Assembly: GCF_001940455.1 (NCBI RefSeq)
Contig: NZ_MKQR01000017.1
Coordinates: 110,707 to 174,706 of the forward strand
Source of the DNA: Actinokineospora bangkokensis
GTDB taxonomy: Bacteria > Actinomycetota > Actinomycetes > Mycobacteriales > Pseudonocardiaceae
Reading direction: 5' to 3'
Length of the DNA stretch: 64,000 nucleotides
Shown: one piece after another, positions 7,734-15,786 of the stretch
Layout of the letters: every line of letters starts with the position of its first letter
Position numbering within the stretch: position 1 is the first letter of the stretch
Translations under genes and position numbers: made by a program
Notes under the pieces: generated by a model
The model's input: the letters and a program-made list of their open reading frames with translations, nothing else
Databases searched by the model: none
What the model was told of the DNA's origin: nothing

Positions 7734-10700
7734 TCAGGCGCGCTCGATGAGGTGGCCGACCACGTCCGGCCCCGGGTGCGCGGCGCCCGAGCCGTCGCGG
7801 CGCGGGTCCGGCTCGGGCAGCTCCACCGCCGACCCGGTGCGGCTCGACCCGACCGGCCGCGACCCCACCCAGGCCAGCGCCAGGCGCGTCTCGCCCTTGA
7901 GGAACCGGTGCGCCCGCACGCCGCCGGTGGCCCGGCCCTTGGCCGGGTACTCCGCGAACGGGGTCACCTTCACCGACTGCCCCGTGGACGTGATCACCAT
8001 CGGCTCGCCGTGCTCGGGGTCCTCGGTGCGCACTGCGCCGAAGAACACCGCCTTGGCCCCCGCGGGCAGGTTCACCCCCGCCATGCCGCCGCCCTTGAGG
8101 CCCTGCGGGCGGACCAGCCCGGCCGCGTACCGCAGCAGCGACGCCTCCGAGGAGACGAACACCAGCGACTCGGCGCCGTCGACCAACCAGGTGGCGCCGA
8201 TGACCTCGTCGCCGTCCTTGAGCGTGATCACCTCGAACTCGTCGGAGCGCACCGGCCACTCCGGCGCGCACACCTTGACCACGCCCTGCGCGGTGCCCAG
8301 CGCCAACCCCGGCGACCCGGCCGCCTGCTCGCCCAGCGGGGCGATGCCGATGACCCGCTCACCCGCGTCCAGCGGCACCAGCTCGCTCGCCGCCATGCCC
8401 CCGCTCAGCGACACCGTGCCCACCTGCTGCGGCAGCACCGGCAGCGGCAGCACATCGGTCTTGAATGCCCGGCCGCGGCTGGTCACCAGCAGCACCTGCC
8501 CGCGCGCGGTGGAGTGCACCACCGCCGACACCGCGTCGTGGCGCGCCCGGCCGTTGCGCCTGCGGCCCTCGGCGGCCTCCTCCGACTCCGCGGCCGTGCG
8601 GGCCACCAGGCCGGTGGCCGAGAGCACCACCTGGCACGGGTCGTCGGCCACCTCCAGCGGCCCGGCGGGCCGGGACGCGGCCAGCACCTCCTTGAGGTCG
8701 CCGTCGACCAGCGCCGTGCGCCGCTCCCCCGCCAGGTCCTTGGCCACCTTCGCCAGCTCCTGCGAGACCACCTTGCGCAGCACCGAGTCGTCGTCGAGGA
8801 TCCGCGACAGCTCGGCGATCTCGCTGGTCAGCTGGTCCTGCTCGGCCTCCAGCTCCAGCTTGTCGAACTTGGTCAACCGGCGCAGCGGGGTGTCGAGGAT
8901 GTAGGTCGACTGCACCTCGGACAGCCCGAACTGCGCCACCAACCCGGACTTGGCGGCCGCGGCGTTCTCGCTGCCGCGGATGAGCGCGATCACCTTGTCG
9001 ATGTCGAGCAGCGCCCGCAGCAGGCCCTCCACCAGGTGCAGCCGCTCCTCGCGCTTGCGCTTGCGGTAGCGGGTGCGCCGGGTCACCACGTCGTAGCGGT
9101 GCTGCAGGAAGACCTCCAGCAGCTCCTTGAGCCCCAGCGTCCTGGGCTGGCCGTCGACCAGCACCAGGTTGTTGATGCCGAAGGACTGCTCCATCGGCGT
9201 GAGCCGGTACAGGTCGGCCAGCAGCGCCTGCGGGTTGACCCCCACCTTGCACTCGATCACCAGCCGGGTGCCGTTCTCCCGGTCGGTGAGGTCCTTGACG
9301 TCGGCGATCCCGGTCAGCCGCTTGGACTTGGTGACCTCGTCGGTGATCTTCTCGATGATCTTCTCCGAGCCCACCTGGTAGGGCAGCTCGGTCACGGTGA
9401 TCGCCTGCCGCCCGCGCGAGCCCTCCAGCGGCCCGATCTCGACCTTGGCGCGCATCCGCACCACCCCGCGCCCGGTCTCGTAGGCCTTGCGCACCTCGTC
9501 CAGGCCCAGCAGCAGGCCACCGGTGGGCAGGTCCGGGCCGGGCACCAGCTCCATGAGCTTGTCCAGGGTCGCCGCCGGGTGGGTGATCAGCCACCGCGCG
9601 GCGGCCACGACCTCGCCCAGGTTGTGCGGGATCATGTTGGTCGCCATCCCGACCGCGATCCCGGACGTGCCGTTGACCAGCAGGTTCGGGAACGCCGCGG
9701 GCAGCACGGTCGGTTCCAGCAGCGAGCCGTCGTAGTTGGGCCGGAAGTCGACGGTGTCCTCACCGAGCTCCCCGACCAGCAGCATCGCCTCCTGCGACAT
9801 CCTGGCCTCGGTGTAGCGGCTGGCCGCCGGGCCGTCGTCCGGGCTGCCGAAGTTGCCGTGCCCGTCGACCAGCGGGGCGTTGAGCGAGAAGTCCTGGGCC
9901 AGGCGCACCATCGCGTCGTAGATCGCGGTGTCGCCGTGCGGGTGGTACTTGCCCATGCAGTTGTGCACCACGTGGCCCTCGACGACGAAGGCGTGCTCGC
10001 TGCTGCCGACCTGGATGTCGTAGGTGGTGTCCTCGGTGACCGGGACGACCGACACCACGCGCAGCTCGCCGGTGGGGGCGGTCATCGCCCGCAGCTGCCG
10101 GTGCAGCTCCGGGTCGGTGGCCGCGCAGGCGATGGCGTCGGTGGCCAGCCCGCCCGCGGCCAGGCCCGCCAGGTAGCTGGGCCAGGCGGCCCGGTCCGAC
10201 AGCACGTCCTCGGGGACCCGGCCCGCCAGCGCCTCGGCCATCGGCCGGGCCACCGGGTCGGCCGGGGTGAACGCCAGCACGTGCAGGTCGCGGCCGTCGG
10301 GGGCGGCGGCCTCGCGCTTGTCGCGGCACACCCGCACCCCGGCGCCGATCGCCCAGCCGTGCGCCCGGTCGACCGCCTCGACCTCGGGGGTGGTCAGCAG
10401 CACCCGGCCGTCGGCGTCGGCGGTGCCCAGCGCCGTCAGCAGGCCGAGCACGTGCTCCAGGCCGGAGTCCTCGGCGCGCACCGCAGGCCGCGCCGCCGCG
10501 GACACGGTGCGCCTGCCGGTGAGCGCGCGCGCCTGCACCCAGCCGTCGGGGGTCATGAACCGCTGGCCGGGGGTGGTCACCAGGGTGTGCCCGTCCGACC
10601 AGGTGACCCGCACCAGCGCCGACACCGGGTTCTCATACACCTCGACCACCGGCACCGGCTGCCCGGCGCCGTCGAGCACCAGGTCACCGACCTCCAGCGC

Positions 10701-11015
10701 CTCGATCGGGCGCAGGCCCGCCGGGGTGGACACCAGCGCGCCGCGCACGAAGCAGTCACCGACCACGCGGGAGGACTTCACGTAGGCGTGCGTGGGCCGG
10801 TACCCCTGCTCGTGCATCGAGTACAGGATGCGGCGGTGCACCGGCTTGAGGCCGTCGCGGGCGTCGGGCAGCGCCCGGGAGTGGATGACCGAGTAGGCGT
10901 ACTCCAGGTAGGAGTCCTCGATCTCGGTCTGCACCGAGTTGTCGAAGACCTGGGCGCCCGCCCGGTCGAAGGCGGCGGGGTCGACCTTGGTGGTGGGACC
11001 CTTGCGGCGTGCCAT
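7734..11015 (-). CDS. parC: Topoisomerase IV/gyrase subunit A (ParC-like) precursor with intein
   Basis: Breakage-reunion subunit of a type II topoisomerase acting with the ParE protein encoded 28 bp upstream. The 1093-residue precursor would give an 828-residue mature protein after splicing. Extein features: LEYAYSVIHSRALPDARDG, the KYHPHGDTAIYD motif and RYTEAR with the catalytic Tyr (precursor residue 401). It continues through LPTGG, MEQSFGIN and LDTPLRRLT to a C-terminal beta-pinwheel region. Residues 88-352 are an intein inserted between VVGD and CMGKYHPHGD, right in the active-site-proximal motif. Sequence style matches the second, ParC-like topoisomerase of actinomycetes more than GyrA, hence the symbol. 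Start ATG at 11015. Confidence 0.92.
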   Translation of the reverse strand: MARRKGPTTKVDPAAFDRAGAQVFDNSVQTEIEDSYLEYAYSVIHSRALPDARDGLKPVHRRILYSMHEQGYRPTHAYVKSSRVVGDCFVRGALVSTPAGLRPIEALEVGDLVLDGAGQPVPVVEVYENPVSALVRVTWSDGHTLVTTPGQRFMTPDGWVQARALTGRRTVSAAARPAVRAEDSGLEHVLGLLTALGTADADGRVLLTTPEVEAVDRAHGWAIGAGVRVCRDKREAAAPDGRDLHVLAFTPADPVARPMAEALAGRVPEDVLSDRAAWPSYLAGLAAGGLATDAIACAATDPELHRQLRAMTAPTGELRVVSVVPVTEDTTYDIQVGSSEHAFVVEGHVVHNCMGKYHPHGDTAIYDAMVRLAQDFSLNAPLVDGHGNFGSPDDGPAASRYTEARMSQEAMLLVGELGEDTVDFRPNYDGSLLEPTVLPAAFPNLLVNGTSGIAVGMATNMIPHNLGEVVAAARWLITHPAATLDKLMELVPGPDLPTGGLLLGLDEVRKAYETGRGVVRMRAKVEIGPLEGSRGRQAITVTELPYQVGSEKIIEKITDEVTKSKRLTGIADVKDLTDRENGTRLVIECKVGVNPQALLADLYRLTPMEQSFGINNLVLVDGQPRTLGLKELLEVFLQHRYDVVTRRTRYRKRKREERLHLVEGLLRALLDIDKVIALIRGSENAAAAKSGLVAQFGLSEVQSTYILDTPLRRLTKFDKLELEAEQDQLTSEIAELSRILDDDSVLRKVVSQELAKVAKDLAGERRTALVDGDLKEVLAASRPAGPLEVADDPCQVVLSATGLVARTAAESEEAAEGRRRNGRARHDAVSAVVHSTARGQVLLVTSRGRAFKTDVLPLPVLPQQVGTVSLSGGMAASELVPLDAGERVIGIAPLGEQAAGSPGLALGTAQGVVKVCAPEWPVRSDEFEVITLKDGDEVIGATWLVDGAESLVFVSSEASLLRYAAGLVRPQGLKGGGMAGVNLPAGAKAVFFGAVRTEDPEHGEPMVITSTGQSVKVTPFAEYPAKGRATGGVRAHRFLKGETRLALAWVGSRPVGSSRTGSAVELPEPDPRRDGSGAAHPGPDVVGHLIERA
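9960..10754 (-). other. Intein in ParC with degenerate LAGLIDADG endonuclease region
   Basis: The 265-codon in-frame insertion starts with Cys (TGC at 10752-10754; CFVRGALVSTPAGLRPIEAL, splicing block A). It ends ...HAFVVEGHVVHN before Cys+1 (blocks F and G; terminal His-Asn). Block B reads TLVTTPGQRFMT, with Gln where the highly conserved TxxH His is normally found. The middle has remnants of LAGLIDADG helices: HVLGLLTALGTADADG and PSYLAGLAAGGLATD. The second lacks the expected acidic residue (AAGG in place of DADG), so the endonuclease is probably dead. Length is between mini-inteins and full inteins. The extein residue after the site is Cys, where related proteins usually have Val, as splicing requires. 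Confidence 0.9.
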
Positions 11016-11043
11016 GGCTCTGGGACTCTCTTCTCGGTGGTGC

Positions 11044-13095
11044 TCAGACGTCGATGGCGGACTGGTCGACCCGGCCGGAGGACTCCACCAGCCAGTTGCG
11101 GCGGGGCTCGACCTTCTCGCCCATCAACAGCTCCAGCGCGGCCTCGGCGGCCTCGGCGTCGGTCAGGGTGATCCGCCGCACCGACCGCGTCGCCGGGTTC
11201 ATCGTGGTCTCCCACAGCTCGTCGGCGTCCATCTCGCCCAGGCCCTTGAACCGCGGCACCGGGGTGACCACCTGCTTGCCCGCCTTCTGCAGCTCGGCGA
11301 CCACGGTCTCCATCTCCCGCTGGGTGAAGGTGAACCGGGTCTCCCCGCCCCGCCCCTTCGTCGTCACCTTGTGCAGCGGCGGCATCGCCGCGTACAGCCG
11401 CCCGTCCTCGATCACCGGCCGCATGTACTTGGCGAACAGCGTGATCAGCAGCGTCCGGATGTGCGACCCGTCCACATCGGCGTCCGCCATCAGGATCACC
11501 CGCCCGTACCGCATCGCCCCCAGGTCGAACGTGCGCCCCGTGCCCGCCCCCAGCACCTGCACGATGGAGGCGATCTCGGCGTTGCGCAGCGTGTCGGCCA
11601 GGCTCGCCTTCTGCACGTTGAGGATCTTGCCCCGCAGCGGCAGCAGCGCCTGGTACTCCGACACCCGCGCCATGCGCGCCGAGCCCAGGGCGCTGTCGCC
11701 CTCGACGAGGAAGAGCTCGCTGCGGGACAGGCCGGTGGTGCGGCAGTCGACGAGCTTGGCGGGCATGGCGGCGCCCTCGAGGGCGGTCTTGCGGCGGGCG
11801 GCGTCCTTCTGCTGCTTCTGGGTGAGCCGGACGCGGCTGGCGTCGACGACCTTCTGCAGGACGACCTTGGCCTCGGCCTTGGTCTTGCGGTCCTCGACCC
11901 AGGACCGGATGGTGCGCTCGACGACGGCGCCGATGACCTTGGTGATGCCGGTGGTGGACAGCTCGTCCTTGGTCTGGGAGGTGAACTGCGGCTCGGGGAT
12001 GCGGACGTGGATGACCGCGGTCATGCCCTCCAGCACGTCGTCGAGGGTCGGCGGGTCCTCCTTGGGCTTGAGCAGGCCGCGGGTCTTGGCGATGGCGTCC
12101 TGCAGGGTGCGCAGGGCGGCGCGCTCGAAGCCCTTGCGGTGGGTGCCGCCGTGGGCGTTGCGGATGGTGTTGGTGAAGCACTCCACCGTGCGCTCGTAGC
12201 CGGTGCCCCAGCGGAAGGCCACCTCGACCTCGGCGCGGCGCTCCACCTTGGACCGCATCACGCCGTTCTCGTCGGCGGCGTTCTCGGTGTAGGTGCCCTC
12301 GCCCTGGGCGACCAGGGTGGCGGAGACGGCGCGGTCGCCCGCCGGGGACAGGAACTCCACCATCGACGGCAGGCCGTCGGGGTAGTGGAAGGACTCCTCG
12401 GAGATGGTGCCGTCGACGGCGGTGCGCAGCACGTACTCGACGCCGGGGACGAGGAAGGCGGTGTTGCGCAGCTTCTCCCGGACGGCCTCGACGTCGAGGG
12501 CGGCGCCGTTCTCGAAGTAGCGCGCGTCGTACCAGTAGCGGGTGGAGGTGCCGGTGCGCTCGCCGCGCTTCATCCTGCCGACGACGGCCAGCCCGGACTG
12601 CGGGGTGAACTTCGCCGTGGGCCCCGGGCCGTCGAACACCCCCGGCTTGCCGTGGGCGAACGACATCCGGTGCACCTTGCCCTCGCGCCGGACGGTGACG
12701 TCGTAGCGGTGGGACAGGGCGTTGACGGCGGAGGCGCCGACGCCGTGCAGGCCACCGGAGGTCTTGTACCCGGAGCCGCCGAACTTGCCGCCCGCGTGCA
12801 GCCGGGTCAGCACCAGCTCCACCCCGGAGAGCCCGGACTTGGCGTGCACCCCGGTGGGGATGCCCCGGCCGTCGTCGTCGACCTGGACGCTGCCGTCGGC
12901 GTGCAGGGTCACCACCACCCGCGAGGCGTGCCCGGCCACCCCCTCGTCGGTCGAGTTGTCGACGATCTCGGCGAACAGGTGGTTGATGCCGCGGCTGCCG
13001 GTCGACCCGATGTACATGCCGGGGCGCTTGCGGACGGCCTCCAGACCCTCCAGGTGGGTGAGGTCGTCGGCCCCGTAGAGGGTCTCAGCGGTCAC
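11044..13095 (-). CDS. parE: Topoisomerase IV/gyrase subunit B (ParE-like)
   Basis: ATPase subunit of the type II topoisomerase, partner of ParC downstream. The 683-residue protein has the GHKL ATPase motifs EIVDNSTDEG, DDDGRGIPTGVH and GGLHGVGASAVNALS. A transducer domain follows, then the TOPRIM domain with LFLVEGDSALG and MADADVDGSHIRTLLITLF, and the C-terminal RFKGLGEM segment. GTG start at 13095. The insert-free B-subunit length and the neighbour argue for topo IV-like function, but in actinomycetes such pairs are often simply labelled gyrase. Forms a two-gene operon with parC (28-bp gap). Confidence 0.92.
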   Translation of the reverse strand: MTAETLYGADDLTHLEGLEAVRKRPGMYIGSTGSRGINHLFAEIVDNSTDEGVAGHASRVVVTLHADGSVQVDDDGRGIPTGVHAKSGLSGVELVLTRLHAGGKFGGSGYKTSGGLHGVGASAVNALSHRYDVTVRREGKVHRMSFAHGKPGVFDGPGPTAKFTPQSGLAVVGRMKRGERTGTSTRYWYDARYFENGAALDVEAVREKLRNTAFLVPGVEYVLRTAVDGTISEESFHYPDGLPSMVEFLSPAGDRAVSATLVAQGEGTYTENAADENGVMRSKVERRAEVEVAFRWGTGYERTVECFTNTIRNAHGGTHRKGFERAALRTLQDAIAKTRGLLKPKEDPPTLDDVLEGMTAVIHVRIPEPQFTSQTKDELSTTGITKVIGAVVERTIRSWVEDRKTKAEAKVVLQKVVDASRVRLTQKQQKDAARRKTALEGAAMPAKLVDCRTTGLSRSELFLVEGDSALGSARMARVSEYQALLPLRGKILNVQKASLADTLRNAEIASIVQVLGAGTGRTFDLGAMRYGRVILMADADVDGSHIRTLLITLFAKYMRPVIEDGRLYAAMPPLHKVTTKGRGGETRFTFTQREMETVVAELQKAGKQVVTPVPRFKGLGEMDADELWETTMNPATRSVRRITLTDAEAAEAALELLMGEKVEPRRNWLVESSGRVDQSAIDV

Positions 13096-13240
13096 CGCGC
13101 AGCACTCCCATGTCAGTCGAACAGGTGTCCCAAGGTACCGGAGCGTATCCGCACCCCCCGACGGGATGAGCGCACCGACACCCCGCGGGCCCGGCGGGCG
13201 GTGCGCCCTGGCCGGTTGCGGATCGACCGCTCCGGTCCTA

Positions 13241-13252
13241 TGGTCTAGACCA
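13241..13252. promoter_or_regulatory. DasR operator (dre-like palindrome)
   Basis: TGGTCTAGACCA is a perfect 12-bp palindrome and equals the core of the Streptomyces DasR responsive element (GntR regulator sensing GlcNAc-6-P). It lies 80 bp upstream of the LPMO start. The same 12-mer is known from chitinase promoters, so chitin/GlcNAc control of the LPMO is a direct inference. Confidence 0.8.
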
Positions 13253-13331
13253 CAGAGTCACCGGCACCCCTGGTAGAGCCCGTGTCACCCCGCCGTCCCG
13301 CGGGGTGAACGCCCCTGAGGAGGAGCAGCCC

Positions 13332-13841
13332 ATGACCATCCCCCGCAAGCTCGCCGCCCTCGCCGCCGTCCCCCTGCTGTGGCTGGCGATCCCCGCCACA
13401 CCCGCCTTCGCGCACGGCTACGTCAACTCCCCCGCCAGCCGCCAGGCCAACTGCGCCCGCGGCGTGGTCACCGGCTGCGGGGAGATCCAGTGGGAACCGC
13501 AGAGCGTCGAGGGCCCCAAGGGCCTGCGCCGCTGCGACGGCGGCAACACCCGGTTCGCCCAGCTCAGCGACGAGACCCGGAACTGGCCGACCACCTCGGT
13601 GGGCCAGACGGTGGCCTTCACCTGGACCCTCACCGCCCGCCACGCCACCAGCAGCTGGCAGTACTACCTCGGCAGCGAACTGCTCGCCCAGGTCAACGAC
13701 GGCGGCGCCCAGCCCGGCGCCACCGTCACCCACCAGGTCAGCATGCGCGGCCACACCGGCAGGCAGAAGGTCCTCGCCATCTGGAACATCGCCGACACCC
13801 CGAACGCCTTCTACGCCTGCATCGACCTGCAGGTCAGGTAG
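13332..13841 (+). CDS. Secreted AA10 lytic polysaccharide monooxygenase
   Basis: Copper enzyme that oxidatively cleaves crystalline chitin or cellulose outside the cell. The 169-residue precursor has a signal peptide (MTIPRKLAALAAVPLLWLAI... PAFA) cleaved before His28, which becomes the N-terminal His of the copper brace. The second brace His is His104 (TARHATSSW) and the axial Phe is Phe160 (NAFYACIDL). Cys pairs fit family disulfides. It is a single-domain form, with no carbohydrate-binding module. The upstream frame would add nine residues, but ATG 13332 follows GAGGAGGAG at good spacing. The DasR palindrome upstream suggests chitin as substrate; this is inference. Confidence 0.92.
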   Translation: MTIPRKLAALAAVPLLWLAIPATPAFAHGYVNSPASRQANCARGVVTGCGEIQWEPQSVEGPKGLRRCDGGNTRFAQLSDETRNWPTTSVGQTVAFTWTLTARHATSSWQYYLGSELLAQVNDGGAQPGATVTHQVSMRGHTGRQKVLAIWNIADTPNAFYACIDLQVR

Positions 13842-13853
13842 TCGCGCGCACGT

Positions 13854-13890
13854 CACCGCCCCCTGAGCGGACCGGGCTCGGGGGGCGGTG
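13854..13890. terminator. Bidirectional hairpin between LPMO and mtnD
   Basis: CACCGCCCCC (13854-13863) pairs with GGGGGCGGTG (13881-13890) between two converging genes. There is no strong T tract. Confidence 0.6.
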
Positions 13891-13902
13891 GCCCGCCCGG
13901 GG

Positions 13903-14466
13903 TCAGCGGGTGGCGACCAACTGGTCGAAGGTGGGGAAGTGGTGGGCGATGGAGTCCTCGCGGAACGAGGCCACCCAGCCGTCGTCGTCGTGGAAGAAGC
14001 GGATGGAGACGTAGTCGGGGCGGGTGCCCATGTCGAACCAGTGGGTGGTGTCGGCGGGGACGCTGAGCAGGTCGCCCGCTTCGCAGAGGACGGCGTGGAC
14101 CCGGCCCTGGAGGTGCAGGTAGAACACGCCGGAGCCGCGGGCGAAGAAGCGGTCCTCGTCGTCGTCGTGGGTGTGCTCGGAGAGGAACTTGGCGCGGGCC
14201 GCGGCGGCCTGCCCGGGGTCGGCGCCGGGGGCCATGGTGACGGCGTCGACGAAGGTGTAGCCCTCGCGGTCGGTGACCTCGGCGACCCGGTCGGCGTAGG
14301 CGGCGAGGACCTGGTCGGAGGTGGGGTCGGCGGGCAGGTCCACGACGTCCCAGCGGGCGAAGCGCACGCCCAGCGGGGTGAGCGCGGCGGTGATCTCGCC
14401 GTGGTCGGTGGTGCGCAGCAGGGTGGTGGTCGGGTCGTCCTCCGGCCACACCGCCAGCAGGGTCAT
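13903..14466 (-). CDS. mtnD: Acireductone dioxygenase
   Basis: Last-but-one step of methionine salvage: oxidises acireductone to the 2-keto precursor of methionine (Fe form) or, with Ni, to methylthiopropionate, formate and CO. The 187-residue cupin has the metal ligands His98, His100, Glu104 (EHTHDDDED) and His142 (DTTHWFDMG). The ATG at 14466 follows the mtnB stop by 1 bp. It ends the operon, followed by a hairpin. Length and motifs are normal for bacterial ARD. Confidence 0.93.
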   Translation of the reverse strand: MTLLAVWPEDDPTTTLLRTTDHGEITAALTPLGVRFARWDVVDLPADPTSDQVLAAYADRVAEVTDREGYTFVDAVTMAPGADPGQAAAARAKFLSEHTHDDDEDRFFARGSGVFYLHLQGRVHAVLCEAGDLLSVPADTTHWFDMGTRPDYVSIRFFHDDDGWVASFREDSIAHHFPTFDQLVATR

Positions 14467-14467
14467 C

Positions 14468-15067
14468 TCAGGCTCCTCCCTCGACCGCGTTGGTGAACCG
14501 CAGCAGCCACTCCAGGCACTCCAGCCGGTGCCGGGCGTGCACCAGGTCGTCCCCCCACACGTACACCCCGTGGCGGGCGACCACCAGGGCCGGTGTGGCC
14601 GGGTCGTAGCCCGCCTCGAACGCGTCGCCGAGCACGCGCATGTCCTGGCTGTTGGGCACCACCGGCACCACCACCCGGGAGTCGGCGGGGCGGCCGAAGC
14701 CCTTGAGCATCTCCAGGTCCTGCAGCACGATGCCGCCGGGGTTGCGCTCGGCGGCGATCACCGGGGCCAGGGCGTGCACGTGCACGACCGCGCCCGCCCC
14801 GCTGACCCGCGCGACCCTGGCGTGCAGGCCCGCCTCGGCCGAGGGCGCCAGCGGCTGCCCCCGCACCGGCGCGCCGTGGAAGTCGACCTCGACGACGTCG
14901 GAGGGCTCCAGCATGCCCTTGTCCAGGCCGCTGGCGGTGACCGCCAGGCGCAGCGGGTCGCGGCCGAGCACGACCGACAGGTTGCCCGAGGTGCCGCGCA
15001 TCCAGCCCATCGCGGCGTAGCGGGCGGACTCGGCGGCCAGCAGCCCGCCCGCCTCGTCGAGCCTCAC
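14468..15067 (-). CDS. mtnB: Methylthioribulose-1-phosphate dehydratase
   Basis: Class II aldolase-fold, zinc-dependent dehydratase of methionine salvage. It converts 5-methylthioribulose-1-phosphate to 2,3-diketo-5-methylthiopentyl-1-phosphate, the substrate of MtnC. The 199-residue protein shows MRGTSGNLSVVL, SAEAGLHARVAR and VVHVHAL (zinc ligands), and ends with HARHRLECLEWLLR holding the last His. The GTG start at 15067 overlaps the mtnC stop (GTGA); the longer open frame to 15430 is a shadow of mtnC. Second-from-last gene of the salvage operon. Confidence 0.92.
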   Translation of the reverse strand: MRLDEAGGLLAAESARYAAMGWMRGTSGNLSVVLGRDPLRLAVTASGLDKGMLEPSDVVEVDFHGAPVRGQPLAPSAEAGLHARVARVSGAGAVVHVHALAPVIAAERNPGGIVLQDLEMLKGFGRPADSRVVVPVVPNSQDMRVLGDAFEAGYDPATPALVVARHGVYVWGDDLVHARHRLECLEWLLRFTNAVEGGA

Positions 15068-15786
15068 CGGCGGGCCTCGATCCGCACCTCGTCGAACGAG
15101 CCGATCACCAGGTGGTCGCCGAAGTCGGCGTCGGCGTAGGGCTCCCCCGCGCGGGCGAGGCCGACGGTCTGCCACCCGGCCTCGGCGGCGGCGTCGAGCT
15201 CGGCGGGCACGTCGGAGCAGAACACGACCGCGCCCGGCTCGGGCTCGCCCAGCCCCGCGCGGATGGCGTCGTAGGAGGGCCGCTCGCGCTTGGGGCCCGC
15301 GTTGACGGTGTCGAAGTGGTGCTCGAAGAGCCCGGTGAGGTCGCCGTGGTCGGTGGCGGAGAACGACGCGACCTGCCCGGTGACCGAGCCGGAGGAGAAC
15401 ACGGCCAGCCGCAGCCCGCCCTCGACCCACGCGCGCAGGGTGGGGACCACGTCGGGGAAGTAGGTCGAGACCAGCTCGCCGGAGGCGTAGCCGCGCTGCC
15501 AGATCTCGCCCTGGAGGTCCTTGAGCGGGGCGGCCTTGCGGTCCTCGTCCATCCAGCCGTGCAGCACCGCGACCACCGCGTCGGTGCCCGCGTCATCGGG
15601 CAGCCCGGCCTCGGCCTTGACCCGCGCCACCGCCGAGCGCACCAGCTCCGACCCGGGGTGGGCGTCGATCCAGGGGCCCAGCCGCGGTCTGGCGAACTCG
15701 TAGAGCCCCACGTGCACCGCGCTGGTGGCCATCAGCGTGCCCTCGATGTCGAGGACGACCCAATCAGCGCGCAGGACCTGAGCCAC
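15064..15786 (-). CDS. mtnC: Enolase-phosphatase E1
   Basis: Bifunctional HAD enzyme of methionine salvage: enolises the diketo compound made by MtnB and dephosphorylates it to acireductone for MtnD. The 240-residue protein has the HAD motif I as VLDIEGTLMATSAV, with the DxEGT form typical of MtnC, motif II FSSGSVTGQ, and motif IV VVFCSDVPAELDAA. The GTG start at 15786 lies 23 bp inside the 3' end of mtnA. It is normal in length. Confidence 0.92.
   Translation of the reverse strand: MAQVLRADWVVLDIEGTLMATSAVHVGLYEFARPRLGPWIDAHPGSELVRSAVARVKAEAGLPDDAGTDAVVAVLHGWMDEDRKAAPLKDLQGEIWQRGYASGELVSTYFPDVVPTLRAWVEGGLRLAVFSSGSVTGQVASFSATDHGDLTGLFEHHFDTVNAGPKRERPSYDAIRAGLGEPEPGAVVFCSDVPAELDAAAEAGWQTVGLARAGEPYADADFGDHLVIGSFDEVRIEARR

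Noticed and set aside
7752-11171. Long plus-strand open frame antisense to parC (over 1100 codons)
   Set aside because: High-GC shadow; its translation is Gly/Arg/His/Gln-rich with no domain, and the minus strand encodes a clear topoisomerase.
10939-13248. Long plus-strand open frame antisense to parE
   Set aside because: Shadow of parE; low-complexity Leu/Gly/Asp-rich translation.
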